Assembly: GCF_002865645.1 (NCBI RefSeq)
Contig: NW_020194628.1
Coordinates: forward strand, 2,170,001 to 2,234,000
Direction of reading: 5' to 3'
DNA: 64,000 nucleotides
Source of the DNA: Hyaloscypha bicolor E
Taxonomy: Eukaryota; Ascomycota; Leotiomycetes; Helotiales; Hyaloscyphaceae
Shown: one piece after another, positions 43,277 to 53,149 of the stretch
Layout: each line of letters opens with the position of its first letter
Position numbering within the stretch: position 1 is the first letter of the stretch
Notes under the pieces: generated by a model
What the model was told of the DNA's origin: nothing
Databases searched by the model: none
The model's input: the letters and a program-made list of their open reading frames with translations, nothing else
Made by a program: the position numbers and the translations under genes

Positions 43277-43860
43277 ATGGCTTTAGTCCCTCTGAATAAA
43301 GATAAACACACCAAAATTTGGAATGCGATATTCAAAGATAATCTTTGGCTTTTATTCATTTACGCAAAAGCATTAATATTATGCTAATTAGCTATAACCT
43401 CCTTCGACTTTATAAGCCAAAGATATTAGTAAATGCGAACCGGCATACTTAATTCCTTATTGCGGGTACCAGAGAGAAAGCCATGATTTTAATCGTGAGC
43501 TCTTGAGCCAGTCTCTAAGGCCGTAGACGTGGATCGACTACTCAGGATATAAGTTCCTTGGACCGAAAAAGAAATCTGAGATAGCTTTTTTAGAGATCGT
43601 ATTAAATATCTAATATCCTTGGGGTCTTCCCGGTAAAACTGTCGTCTTACGGCCACTGAAACTGATCTCAGAGCAGGATACAGAGCAGGATAGAGTCCTA
43701 TATTCGGTTTGTCTATACTAACTTAGAAGGGCGACGGTTTCGCGCTTCGCACTGCCGATCCAAGATATATGACTAAAACTAGTCTAACGTTAAAAGAAAT
43801 TATATATGCCAACGGTCTGAGCCCATTTTATATATTATTACTAGCGAGAGGGAAGACAAA
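43277..43860 (+). pseudogene. RIP-damaged copy of the F-box-like gene at 10453..11139
   Basis: Starts ATGGCTTTAGTCCC and follows the gene at 10453 base for base for over 500 bp: KHTKIWNAIFKDNLW is intact, then a 1-base deletion and stops destroy the frame. Many differences are C-to-T in CpA or G-to-A in TpG (GGCTGTGACC becomes AGCTATAACC, CCATGGACG becomes CCGTAGACG), the direction expected for repeat-induced point mutation. Similarity also continues about 20 bases upstream (ACAAGCCATTAC). Confidence 0.8.
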
Positions 43861-44307
43861 GGAGATGCTTCTGCACAGTAGTAGATGTACTGACTCCTAT
43901 GACTCAAACACCCCTAAATGCGAAGTGAGTCGATGACCCTCCCACGCTAGATGCTCTAACTCGATATGACGAGCATCTCGGCGTGGTGTGCTTGTGGCTT
44001 GTTAAATTTGGTTGTGGCCCTCCTGAACGAGGTTGGGCTTGCCCTGGCAGATGATCGCCCTTGGGTATCCCCTTCCCTGTCCTCCCTCCCTCCGTATAAG
44101 TCAGCACCCCCACGCACACACCAGATCCACACTTGCAAACACCACTCGGGGCTAACGCCATACCCATGGCCCTGAGCATCTCGGTGTTGTGATTCCACTT
44201 GCAAGTAGTTGAGAGTTCATCACAGTCGATATTCAGTTTATTGAACAACGTTGATCAATACAATTTAGCCTGCCCAGGTGCAACATTCACAATCTTAGAC
44301 ACCACCA
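43861..44307. other. Intergenic
   Basis: No gene supported; overlapping ORFs on both strands are mutually exclusive and lack features. Confidence 0.4.
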
Positions 44308-45698
44308 CTACGGGGCTGGGATCTCCAAGCTTTCCATAGGCACGCTCCTTACTCTTCCAAACTCCACATCGCTTTCGTCCCTCCTCTGTTCATCTTCCAA
44401 AATCTGCTCAGTACTTCCATGATTGGAGCCACCGCCGTTCCCGGTCCGACCTTCTGTTATACTCGATTTGGATCCCCCACCGGTCCTAAAGGCAATCTGT
44501 AAAGCATCCCAAACACATATGGAAACCACATCAATGAATGCTTCGGCGATCATGGGGAACAATTTTTTCTCATCTTCGTTAGGAGTGTCAGGATGGCGGT
44601 AACCCTCCTCTTTGTTATGAGTAATGGACTGGCGGTAACCCTCAAGAGCGATTCCAAGAAACCCAGAAGAGATAGCAAGTTGAAGAATAATACGGATTTT
44701 TTTCTTCACCGGGACTTATAGGTTCCAGAGTATAGGATTGACAACAATACTGCATGATGCAATAATCGTAACTCCAATACGGATACCAGAACTGGCTGGT
44801 GCAAAATAACTGTTTCTGTACTCCTACTGCAATGAAGTAATCTATATATAAGTTAGAGTGCAATCGAATGGGCAAGGGCAAGGCAAAGCTTACAAAAATT
44901 GCGACGATACTCGGGATTATAACAAGTCCTACAACTATATCTTCCCAACATCGTCTTTCTGGCATTATTCGGGAATAAACGGCTGCGAAAGTGCATTTGC
45001 AAAATGCGAAGTTAATGACAGAGCATATTTCGGACATCTGCGCAATCTTTGTCACAGTGGAGATTGGGAGATCCTTTTGGAAAACTGCTGGAGATGCGAG
45101 CATTGGAAGGAAAGCAAGCTATGCGAGTTTAGCTCGATCTATTATATTGTGATTTTCTACATACCACTGCGAAATAAGCATCCAGTCATCAAGCCAAATC
45201 CCGAGTGCAAGGTTTCTTAGGGAGGAAGCTTTGGCCTCCTTCTCTAGTTTATACCTGTAATAAAACCTCGATGGGGAACGAGTCAATACAATGGGAATGA
45301 AATGAATATTTTGATGTGAGAAGATCATACCTCAAGGGCAGGACAACGCTGAGAACAACGCCACAAAAAATGCATAGGCATATAGCGATTGCGTAGGGAG
45401 CGTTAGACATGGCGGCTGCTGTCAGGATCGCTTGAGCGTAGAAAAAGATCTATTCAGGAGGGAGGCATAAAGACATTTTTATCAACAGAAGAGAAGAAAC
45501 ATCTGGGTTCACCTCGTAAGCTTGCCAATATCCCGGTCTAGTATAAGCAACGCTAAAGTTCGCAGCCCGTTCGCATGAATTAGCGAGACGTGGGGTTTGG
45601 GGGATATTATTGGCTAATACCGGGCTCAGCAGGCATGCTTTTGCAAAACTCCGGCGTAGGGTAGATCGAAATGTGGGTCTAAACGAGACAGGGAGCAT
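44308..45698 (-). CDS. Polytopic membrane protein, unknown family, with an in-frame stop
   Basis: Predicted CDS complement(join(44716..44820,44894..45118,45161..45254,45331..45449,45513..45698)), 242 residues, ending at TAA 44716. The same frame stays open to 44308 (VPVKKKIRIILQLAISSGFL), with coding-like sequence. The stop sits where a CAA codon changed to TAA would give WNLQVPV, as RIP could do, so this may be a damaged gene. Features: a Cys-rich start, GYWQAYEIFFYAQAI, membrane helices AMSNAPYAIAICLCIFCGVV, IVVGLVIIPSIVAIF and GIRIGVTIIASCSIVV, and a charged tail. The 42-nt intron at 45119..45160 is short, so exon 3/4 is the least sure join. Likely a 5- to 7-helix protein; no ligand is known. 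Confidence 0.5.
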
Positions 45699-46454
45699 GG
45701 AGTGGGGACGCTTGAAGCATTAGCGCGTGTCTGCCCGCCATCGCTGACCTTTCGTTTCTTGCCCACCATTTCCCACCATTTCCCACCAGCTTGCGAGCGC
45801 CGACGTCTCAATACCCCGGGCCAAGCCGTCCCGTGGTGTTGCAGGGTTTTTGATTATCGACTAGGAACGGCACGGTTTCTGTAGGGGATCCTCCGGCCAT
45901 TATTACCGGTTATTGCACTCTTTGAACACCATTGGGTCAGTCCGCGATTTTTTCAGTGCACCACGGAGAGGAAAAGAACAAGCTGAAGAAGTAAGATGAT
46001 AAAATCCGTATCTCGACTAGTTACGGGTCTTGAATCTATTGTTTCATATAATGCTCCGTAAACGGATCTGTATCCTGCACCGCCCGAGGCGCTCCTGTGG
46101 AGTCTCGGTGGATCGAGATGTGACAGATGTCCTGTCTCACTTTGGGCCGTGATGGCACTGCCTGATTTGCCACGCGGGCAAATGTCTGACCTCTTTTAGC
46201 AGATAAATCATGGCGCACTCTCACCGAACGATTGGCAATCCCTCCCAACTTTTATCCCAGTTTCACATCAGCTAAATCCAAACGCTTCGAGTTCTTACAC
46301 CAACAAACACCTTTGATCTTCAAGTTTGTGAAAATTCCAACCGTCTTCCATATAATTACTTCTGGTCAATACCGCCACGCTGGAAGTAACAGCACAAGCA
46401 TCGGGCCAGGTCTGGGAACCTTGGCCCAATCAGCATGATCAGCTAATCTACGCA
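45699..46454. promoter_or_regulatory. Divergent region upstream of the membrane gene and the zinc-finger gene
   Basis: About 750 bp. It holds a short direct repeat (CCCACCATTT twice, near 45761 and 45772). No gene is supported. Confidence 0.35.
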
Positions 46455-47917
46455 ATGGATATCTCAGGCCTGCAGTCCTACTACGTTCCGGTACATCTAT
46501 TCAGCGGAGCGCCATCAACCAGCATGGTAGTGACCCATCCACAAATGCACCAGAACCAGTTCAATTTCACCCCATATACGAGCGCTGGTCAGAACGGAAT
46601 GGTTCCAGCTTCTGTGAACAACTACATCCAACAGCAACCTCTGCCTCGTTTGACACAATCTGACACTAATAGAACCCGAGGAATATTGTCTCGAAACACT
46701 CGACAAGAACCACCCAGCGCAAGTCTAGCTATTAAGTCAGAACCTCAGTGGAACGGCCCAGTCAACTCGCCTTCTGCCAACACCGAAGTCGTCAGCACAA
46801 CTTCTCTTGTAAATACAAGCAACGAGGTCAATTTCGGAACGGGGGTTGATGGTCTTATGAAGGCTATCCAGGCCAAATCGAAAAACACAACACCGCAGAC
46901 AACTTCACTTGTCGATCAGAGTAGACCTGTGGTAAGCGTCTCCCGTATCCCTCCTTATGTGTAAGCTACTGCCCAAGTCGGAGCGTATGCTTCGTGGGGA
47001 ATATTCAATCAAGCTCACGTAAAAGGATCTTTAGGAAGAAGCTAGTAGTCGGCAGGGTGACAAGAAACGCCACCAATGTAGGACATGCCCCAAAAGCTTC
47101 CATCAAAAGACACACCTCGATATCCACGAGCGAGCCCATACTGGGGTAAAGCCATACGTAAGTAGCTGCTCTCGCTTTCTATACTAAAATTTGTCTCTAA
47201 TATTCAGTTTTATAGCCATGCAAAGAACCCGGCTGCGGCCGTAGTTTTTCTCAAGGGGGAAACTTGAGGGTAAGCAGAAGACATTCCTGTCTCTCCATCT
47301 TGACTAACGAAGAACTTCAGACGCACGAACGACGGCACAGTGGAGAACGCCCATACGCATGTAACATTTGTTGGAAGAGATTCGCGCAAAGCGGGGGCAT
47401 CAGGGCACACATGGTCGTTCACAATAAATCTAAGCCCTTTCTCTGTCGTCTCGATGAATGCGACCAAAGATGCACGACGCTGGGTAATCTCAAAGTAAGT
47501 TTCCACTATCGAGTCACATTATATTTTCCCCTTAATATACTTCGTCTCGACCCCTTAACTCAGCCACACTCTGGCCCTTCTTCTGGCATGAACTCTCCCT
47601 TATCTATCTCCCTTAGCCCCATACGTTTCCGAGAGAGAGGGGCTAATAATGTTTCGCAGCTGCACCAAAACAGATTCCATAGCGATACCATTCGCACTCT
47701 GACTACCAAGTTCGCCTCTATTAAGGATGGGGATATCGTTAAAGCTTCTGAGAAAAAAGCATGGGAGTACTTTGCTAATCTGTACAAGAACAGCAACAAG
47801 GGCATTAAGGGTCGCGGCAAGGACAGTAAAATTGGCCACAGCGGCAGTGGTGGTGCGAGCTCCATGGGAACTTGCGATGATGATATACCCTTGGCGTTTG
47901 GAGAAAGGATATATTGA
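46455..47917 (+). CDS. Azf1-like C2H2 zinc-finger transcription factor
   Basis: CDS join(46455..46931,47035..47157,47216..47269,47321..47494,47660..47917), 361 residues. All four introns (103, 58, 51, 165 nt) are in phase 0 and cut the zinc-finger region, as in known Azf1-type genes of filamentous ascomycetes. Start [16 protein letters not shown]. The N-terminal 150 residues are Ser/Thr/Gln-rich and disordered. Four C2H2 fingers lie between about 172 and 276: [57 protein letters not shown] and [19 protein letters not shown], with TGVKPY / SGERPY linkers. The tail is basic then Gly/Ser-rich. It is expected to bind DNA in the nucleus; in yeast Azf1 controls carbon-dependent and cell-wall genes, but the target here is unknown. 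Confidence 0.85.
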
Positions 47918-49077
47918 GGATTCCACGACGAGGTGTGGAAGGGGGATTTGTGACTGCAAGACCTACTGGTGAGAATGGGAATGATTTCTCAACCCGTAAC
48001 CAGATTTCAACAACTCGCATCTCCCCTCATATTTGGATTCAAGTTTGTAATTTTGCGCAGGTTTCTAGGAAGGGAAGAGAAGGAAGAGGTTGCTTTGGAT
48101 GGAGAATTTTAATGTTGTGTATTGTGCGTGACTAACCTTCTCTGGTTTATTTACATTACAATGTGATCTTTTTATCAACCAACATTTGAATGGATTTTAG
48201 CGAACCCCCTTTCCTGCGCGCATCAGGTGACTTGCCTCACGTTATATGAGTGCAAGAGAACTTTCGCTGACATGGCACAATGGACGAAGGAACGTGAACT
48301 GATTGGAACTGTAGAGTGCCATGCAGCACCCCATGTTGCGGATGTCCGAGTCAGAGGATAATCTCCCCCCTAATTAAATGTAACAAGGGCCTACAGCGCA
48401 GACATTCTACCATACAAAACATCCCGGTCAAGAGGGCCCACTATTGCATTTAATTAGGGGGGGAGCCCCTACCCCTTCTTTCATGGGATATGTCACTCAA
48501 AAAGAGAGGCAGATGGAGTCATTTGATTCGATCTAAAGCAAGCCCTCAAGTGTCCACCAGACCAGAAAACGTATTGTAGCTTGACCCTTGCCGATCCAAA
48601 CGCCTCCGCCCACGCGCCTCCTCAATTCTGGATCCGAGCATTTCCCGTTTATCAAGTCATCCATGATGGATGGATCGCCGGAGCACGGCAATCACCACAG
48701 CGCTCATCTAGTCTGTGTTTCTTGTTAGGTGTAGCAGATACCTGTGAGCTGATTTAACAGACCTGAACTCACAACGGATGGAGGGCAGCGTTTATGGGTT
48801 GTCTCGTAGTTTCCACACCATGCTCGAACAGTGTAACGAACATGGCCGCAGCGGAACTCGACCTGCGTATAGTCGCACATCGTCGGAAGCAGGTGGAGAA
48901 AAGAGGTGGTTATGGAACGTTGTGAAATCGTTGATGACTGGCGGGGGGGATTAGTACCCCTTTTATGCTTTCGAATTTGAGATTTTCACGGGAAGAGCTT
49001 CGAGTATTGAAAGAGCTAGTAGGGAGACGTCTTTCAGTGATTTGAAAAATTGAGCCCCAGAAAATTGGTGGAAAAAT
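47918..49077. other. Intergenic with a MITE-like element
   Basis: About 1.1 kb. It contains the poly-C type 2 element at 48363..48465. No gene was found. Confidence 0.5.
48363..48465. repeat. 103-bp palindromic-ended MITE-like element (poly-C type 2)
   Basis: Left end CTCCCCCCTAATTAAATG, right end CATTTAATTAGGGGGGGAG. A second inverted pair (AGGGCCT / AGGGCCC) lies inside. The body differs from that at 15125, but the design is the same: poly-C then TTTAA or TTAAAT. Confidence 0.65.
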
Positions 49078-50389
49078 CTACAAACACTGCTCAATATTGC
49101 AGTTACATAAATAATTTACCCTCTCACAATCAGTGCCATCGCCGGTGCTATTGTGGCTCTGGTAATGTATTTCTTGTTGCGGCGCTGCTGCTTGGCCGAT
49201 TTTCCATGTACATTCTAAGGATCTCGTTGCATTGAGCTCTTCGAACCCCAGCGATGTAAATGCAGCCGTGCCTGACGTCTCGCCCGTTGTTTCCACAAGC
49301 CCCCACCATGCATGTGTCCCAGCACTTAAAAGTGTTTCCCGTATATGTTCAACCCCTTGACCAGAATTCCGATGTATGTTGTTGGGCTTGTGCGCGGAAG
49401 GATTGCTCGGCGCATATAGATAGACTGGTGATGGTAACTTGACTTCTGATCCAAGATATGTTGATTCATTCGTTGCAAAGATTGGGGGGTTCGAGTTTGC
49501 ATTGGTTGGGAAATCATTCGTGAAAGCTTGAAGGCTCGAGTCTGCCTTGGGTCGCCAAAACATGAGGTTGAATTTGAACTGCGCTGCAAATTGCTGCAGG
49601 ACCCATGCCAACAGAAACAGCTCAGCGACCGTATACTTTATCTGTATATCTTGTCAAAGGGCATTTACGGATGGCGGGAAGTTAACTCACCCACAGGGAT
49701 AACTCAAAGTCAATATTGTCTGTCGCGTAGCAAATAGCAGAGGATATAGCAGAAATGGTAGTGAGTAAGCTGAGAATTGTGTTGGCCAAGAGAATGTCAG
49801 GAATCGGGGTTTTTCCTTGCATCCCTTGCTTTCGTTCCCGATGGTACTTGCAAAAGCCATATCCATAGCAAACCGATAAAATGAGATATATTACCGCGAA
49901 GAACAAAAGACCTGCGAGATGATATTTCTTCTGGGCAGTCTTTAGCTCGTAAGGGGCCACTGTAGAGAGTAAGGACACCGCGGTAATAATAACGGATATG
50001 GAAATTGATGATAGGTATTTGTGGCCCTCACAGATCTCGCGGACCTTCTCGCCGAATGGAAATAGCGATATAAATTGCGATGCCCTCAAGCACTGAAAAT
50101 GCAAATCGCGAGTTAGCATAGCCTCTCAATGAACCAGGCAACTCACTTGATAGAGAATCAAAGTTCCATTGCCTAATGAGAGAAGAATCTGAATGACAAT
50201 TTCTGTTCCCCGGATAGAAAATATCAAGAGCAGTATGTTAATAAGAACGAGTATCAAAGTCAGGACGATATCATATATGATAAAATTCTCTTTCCATCGC
50301 GAGTGCTGCAAGCAAACAAGGAAACCCTTTGGTCCAGTAATACAATTTGTGATGACAGAGAGCACCAGTGATGGAACCAATAAACCCAT
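49078..50389 (-). CDS. Seven-helix membrane protein, unknown family
   Basis: CDS complement(join(49078..49641,49691..50092,50147..50389)), 402 residues; introns of 49 and 54 nt (GTGAGT donors, CTAAC branch) are in phase. Start MGLLVPSLVLSVITNC. Hydrophobic segments in order: LLVPSLVLSVITNCITG, IVLTLILVLINILLLIFSI, IVIQILLSLGNGTLIL, ISISVIITAVSLLSTV, LLFFAVIYLILSVCYGYGF, ILSLLTTISAISSAIC and VAELFLLAWVLQQFAAQF, that is seven. A soluble Ser/Thr/Asn-rich C-terminus of about 160 residues follows. This layout fits fungal GPCR-like proteins, but I see no family motif, so the receptor role is inference. Confidence 0.65.
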
Positions 50390-51017
50390 TTCTCGGAATG
50401 AAACGAGTAAAAGGCGGTCGATCCGGATTTTGCAGGCCGAAGACCCCTGAGACAGAAAACTTCACCAGAGCCGGGCGCGAGGAAGCGGGTACCCTGCAGG
50501 AGGCGCGTGGAAAGGGCGAAAGACGAGGAAAAGGCTGCAAGAGAAACTCGGTAAGGGGGAATTGATTGATTGCGAACGAAGTGAGGCGGGCGTATGCATA
50601 TTGCCTCGTCTTGAAGCTTCTTCTTATACATGACCCTCGATCCCCACGGTTTTAGCAATCAATCTCACGTTCAGGACTAACATGGTCATCAAGACACACC
50701 CGAAGTCCCGCCCAAGCCTCGCCATCCGGAAGAGTTGCCCCGCGTCAGCTAAAAGAAACGATATCACTCAAATCTATGGTGGCAGAGGCAAAAAGCAATC
50801 TGTGGAGCCGGGGTGTCTCGAGTCAGAGAGTATTTGGCCAAGGCAGGCGGGCGGCCAATGATAGCACTGCTGTTTGCCGCTGGTTACGGCGTTCCCGCCT
50901 GTTCCGATGGGCAACCTTGTCTCGCTTCGCACCGAAACAGGGTTGTTCAGGTGCGAAGCGAAAGGGCATTCGTATCTCCACTTTGTCTTCCTGCCTTCTC
51001 TCCACCAGCCTTGCATC
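50390..51017. other. Intergenic with hairpin
   Basis: No gene supported. The hairpin at 50922..50961 lies here; ORFs on both strands are not credible. Confidence 0.4.
50922..50961. repeat. 40-bp hairpin, 12-bp perfect arms
   Basis: TCGCTTCGCACC and its exact inverse GGTGCGAAGCGA flank 16 bases. No T run follows. Confidence 0.65.
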
Positions 51018-51437
51018 ATGGGAGGACCACCAGGGAGGAGAACCAACGCCCAGCTGGCAGCTCTTCTCCTCTCTACAGAAGCCCAACTGCAAGCAGTGAT
51101 AGAACGGAACGCGTTCTTAGAACAACAGACTACATTCTTAAAACAGCAACTCAATCAATACTCCACAATCTCTCCTCCACCAGATCACCACCACAAGATT
51201 CCAGCGAGACCCGCGGTCGAGAAATTGTCTGCTACTGTTCAAGGCCCTGTGCCTTCCACCCAACACAGGTGTCCCACCTGCCATCAAGATAATCTAGTCA
51301 CAGATTGCACCATCCTCAAAGCTCAGCATGTGACTATCGGTCACGTGGGCCCAGTTTTGTTCTCACTTTGTTCCCAAGTGAGCATTGGTAAAAATCAGCC
51401 GAGCATCTACAATTCTGACACAATAATATCCACGTGA
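51018..51437 (+). CDS. Small hypothetical protein with coiled coil and Cys motif
   Basis: An ATG frame (MGGPPGRRTNAQLAALLLST) of 139 codons. Residues about 10-45 look like a coiled coil (EAQLQAVIERNAFLEQQTTF). A CPTCHQDNLVTDC segment near residue 93 could be a single zinc ribbon half. No homologue is recognised, and no start or splice evidence beyond the ATG. Confidence 0.35.
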   Translation: MGGPPGRRTNAQLAALLLSTEAQLQAVIERNAFLEQQTTFLKQQLNQYSTISPPPDHHHKIPARPAVEKLSATVQGPVPSTQHRCPTCHQDNLVTDCTILKAQHVTIGHVGPVLFSLCSQVSIGKNQPSIYNSDTIIST

Positions 51438-51678
51438 GGAGCTTTAGGTGGAAGCGATTCGAGCTGACTTCTCTCACGTTATCGAACACACTGAATTAGA
51501 TTTTCATAATTTACAGCACTTTTCAGAGATTTCCAGCAAAGAAAACAAGTGATGGTGGTGTTGAAACCCCTCCTCCCTTCTGGTCCTAACTGAAACAAAT
51601 CAAGGGAAACGCATCCACGACCGTTCAACCCTTCTTCCCTTCCGAATACACAACAGAAAACGCCGCTCACTACGCCGT

Positions 51679-52476
51679 TCAAGTCTCCTTCCCCTCCACC
51701 TTTCCGCCAGGGAACGCATCCACCACCGTCTTCGCGTCGTCCATCTCACCGCTCACTTCAATGATACTGTTCGAAAAATGTGCGTTCTTCGGATCGAATA
51801 TCTGCTCTGGTTTTTTCCGATCTCCAATTACCTCAATCCGCAAGGAATCGTGAATGATATGGAAGGTCTCGTCAAACTCCTCATTCTCTCCATATGCCTC
51901 CAAACGCACATTATCAATGTCATATGATATACGAAGCAAAATGCCATCAAAGTCCGGTTGGCTGGATCGAATATGGACGAGTTGCCCTATGGCTAGGAAT
52001 GCCCGAAGTACCCGAAGCACATTCTCGGTCGAGTCTTTTCTATTTCCGATGAACTCTTCACGAAATCCCGCTTTCTCAGCGCTGAGAAGGTTGTGCAGCG
52101 CTATGCAGGAGGGAGCTAGTTCCATCCTCTCGTCCGGGTCTTCCTCCTCCGAGAAGCGCTCCCACATCCAGGATGCAGCCGTCAGCAGTCTCCAGTCCAC
52201 TGGAATCAATGCGGCCTTTGGAGGGGGCGGCGGCGGCGGCGGCAGCCATGTTCTTCCTGGCTGCAAGTGATGTGGTGTTGATGCTTTCTCGGACAGTAGG
52301 CGAATAATCTCCAAAGCTGCCGTGAGTTCTTGCTTGGATGACTTGCCGCGCAACTTGCCCCACCATCTGGTCACGATGCCTCCTTGACATGCGCTACGAT
52401 CGCCTCTCATGGCTTCGACTGCGAGGTTTAAATTCTTCCATGATTCAATATCATTACGGACTGAAGCCTCCGTCAT
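51679..52476 (-). CDS. Hypothetical protein, 265 residues
   Basis: Single exon from ATG 52476 (MTEASVRNDIESWKNLNLAV) to 51679. It has a polyproline run (PPPPPPPP at about 79-86, CCG/GCC-rich DNA), helix-rich flanks (AALEIIRLLSEKA, CIALHNLLSAEKAG) and a C-terminal beta-rich part (IIHDSLRIEVIGDRKKPEQI). No family recognised. A 16-bp minisatellite begins just upstream, within the presumed promoter. Confidence 0.5.
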   Translation of the reverse strand: MTEASVRNDIESWKNLNLAVEAMRGDRSACQGGIVTRWWGKLRGKSSKQELTAALEIIRLLSEKASTPHHLQPGRTWLPPPPPPPPKAALIPVDWRLLTAASWMWERFSEEEDPDERMELAPSCIALHNLLSAEKAGFREEFIGNRKDSTENVLRVLRAFLAIGQLVHIRSSQPDFDGILLRISYDIDNVRLEAYGENEEFDETFHIIHDSLRIEVIGDRKKPEQIFDPKNAHFSNSIIEVSGEMDDAKTVVDAFPGGKVEGKET

Positions 52477-52489
52477 GTTGGAAGAATGG

Positions 52490-52690
52490 TGTGGAAGGTG
52501 AATGATGTGGAAGGTGAATGATGTGGAAGGTGAATACGTGGAAGGTGAATGATGTGGAAGGTGAATGATGTGGAAGGTGAATGATGTGGAAGGTGAATGA
52601 TGTGGAAGGTGAATGATGTGGAAGGTGAATGATGTGGAAGGTGAATGATGTGGAAGGTGAATGATGTGGAAGGTGAATGATGTGGAAGGG
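52490..52690. repeat. 16-bp minisatellite
   Basis: About twelve units of GTGAATGATGTGGAAG, one of them shortened (GTGAATACGTGGAAG). The minus-strand reading gives FHIIHLPHHSPSTS repeats, a by-product. Confidence 0.85.
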
Positions 52691-52861
52691 GGTCAAAGAA
52701 ATCTGGGAGAATTGGGGCGAGCGGGCATGAAAGGGCGAATGTCCTCCTGCCTATAACCCAAATGTCGTGTGACAACATTTGCAGAAAGTGTAAAACATTG
52801 CAGCCCTTCCCCGCCCCAATGACATACTGTCTTACGGCTCGCGACATGGAACCACAACCCA

Positions 52862-53149
52862 ATGAAATTTATAACAACGATAGGGGTCATGCAGGCGGAG
52901 GCAACCGAATTGGGGTTAGGCTACCCAGTGGGTAGCAGGTGGAGATCTGCAGCCGAATTGGGGTTAGGCTACCCAGTGGGTAGCAGGTGGAGATCTGCAG
53001 CCGAATTGGGGTTAGGCTACCCAGTGGGTAGCAGGTGGAGATCTACAGCCGAATTGGGGTTAGGCTACCCAGTGGGTAGCAGGTGGAGATCTGCAACCGA
53101 AATCGGGTTTGGCTCTCGAGCAGAATCCCAGAATCCATCGCCCGTCTAA
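52862..53149 (+). CDS. Small repetitive ORF (16-residue repeats)
   Basis: 95 codons from an ATG (MKFITTIGVMQAEATE). Four 48-bp units (52904..53095) encode ELGLGYPVGSRWRSAA with one or two changes, then a divergent fifth. Because 48 is a multiple of three, unit number can change without frame loss. It could be a real small protein or a chance frame over a minisatellite. Confidence 0.35.
   Translation: MKFITTIGVMQAEATELGLGYPVGSRWRSAAELGLGYPVGSRWRSAAELGLGYPVGSRWRSTAELGLGYPVGSRWRSATEIGFGSRAESQNPSPV
52904..53095 (+). repeat. 48-bp tandem repeat, four units
   Basis: Each unit holds CGAATTGGGGTTAGGCTACC and CAGTGGGTAGCAGGTGGAGA. Units are almost identical, so the array is recent. Confidence 0.85.

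Noticed and set aside
52473..52862. Minus-strand ORFs with HSPSTSFTFHIIHLPH repeats
   Set aside because: They are frames running through the 16-bp minisatellite.
42389..53095. CRISPR-like arrays
   Set aside because: Units are directly abutting with no unique spacers; these are minisatellites in a eukaryote.
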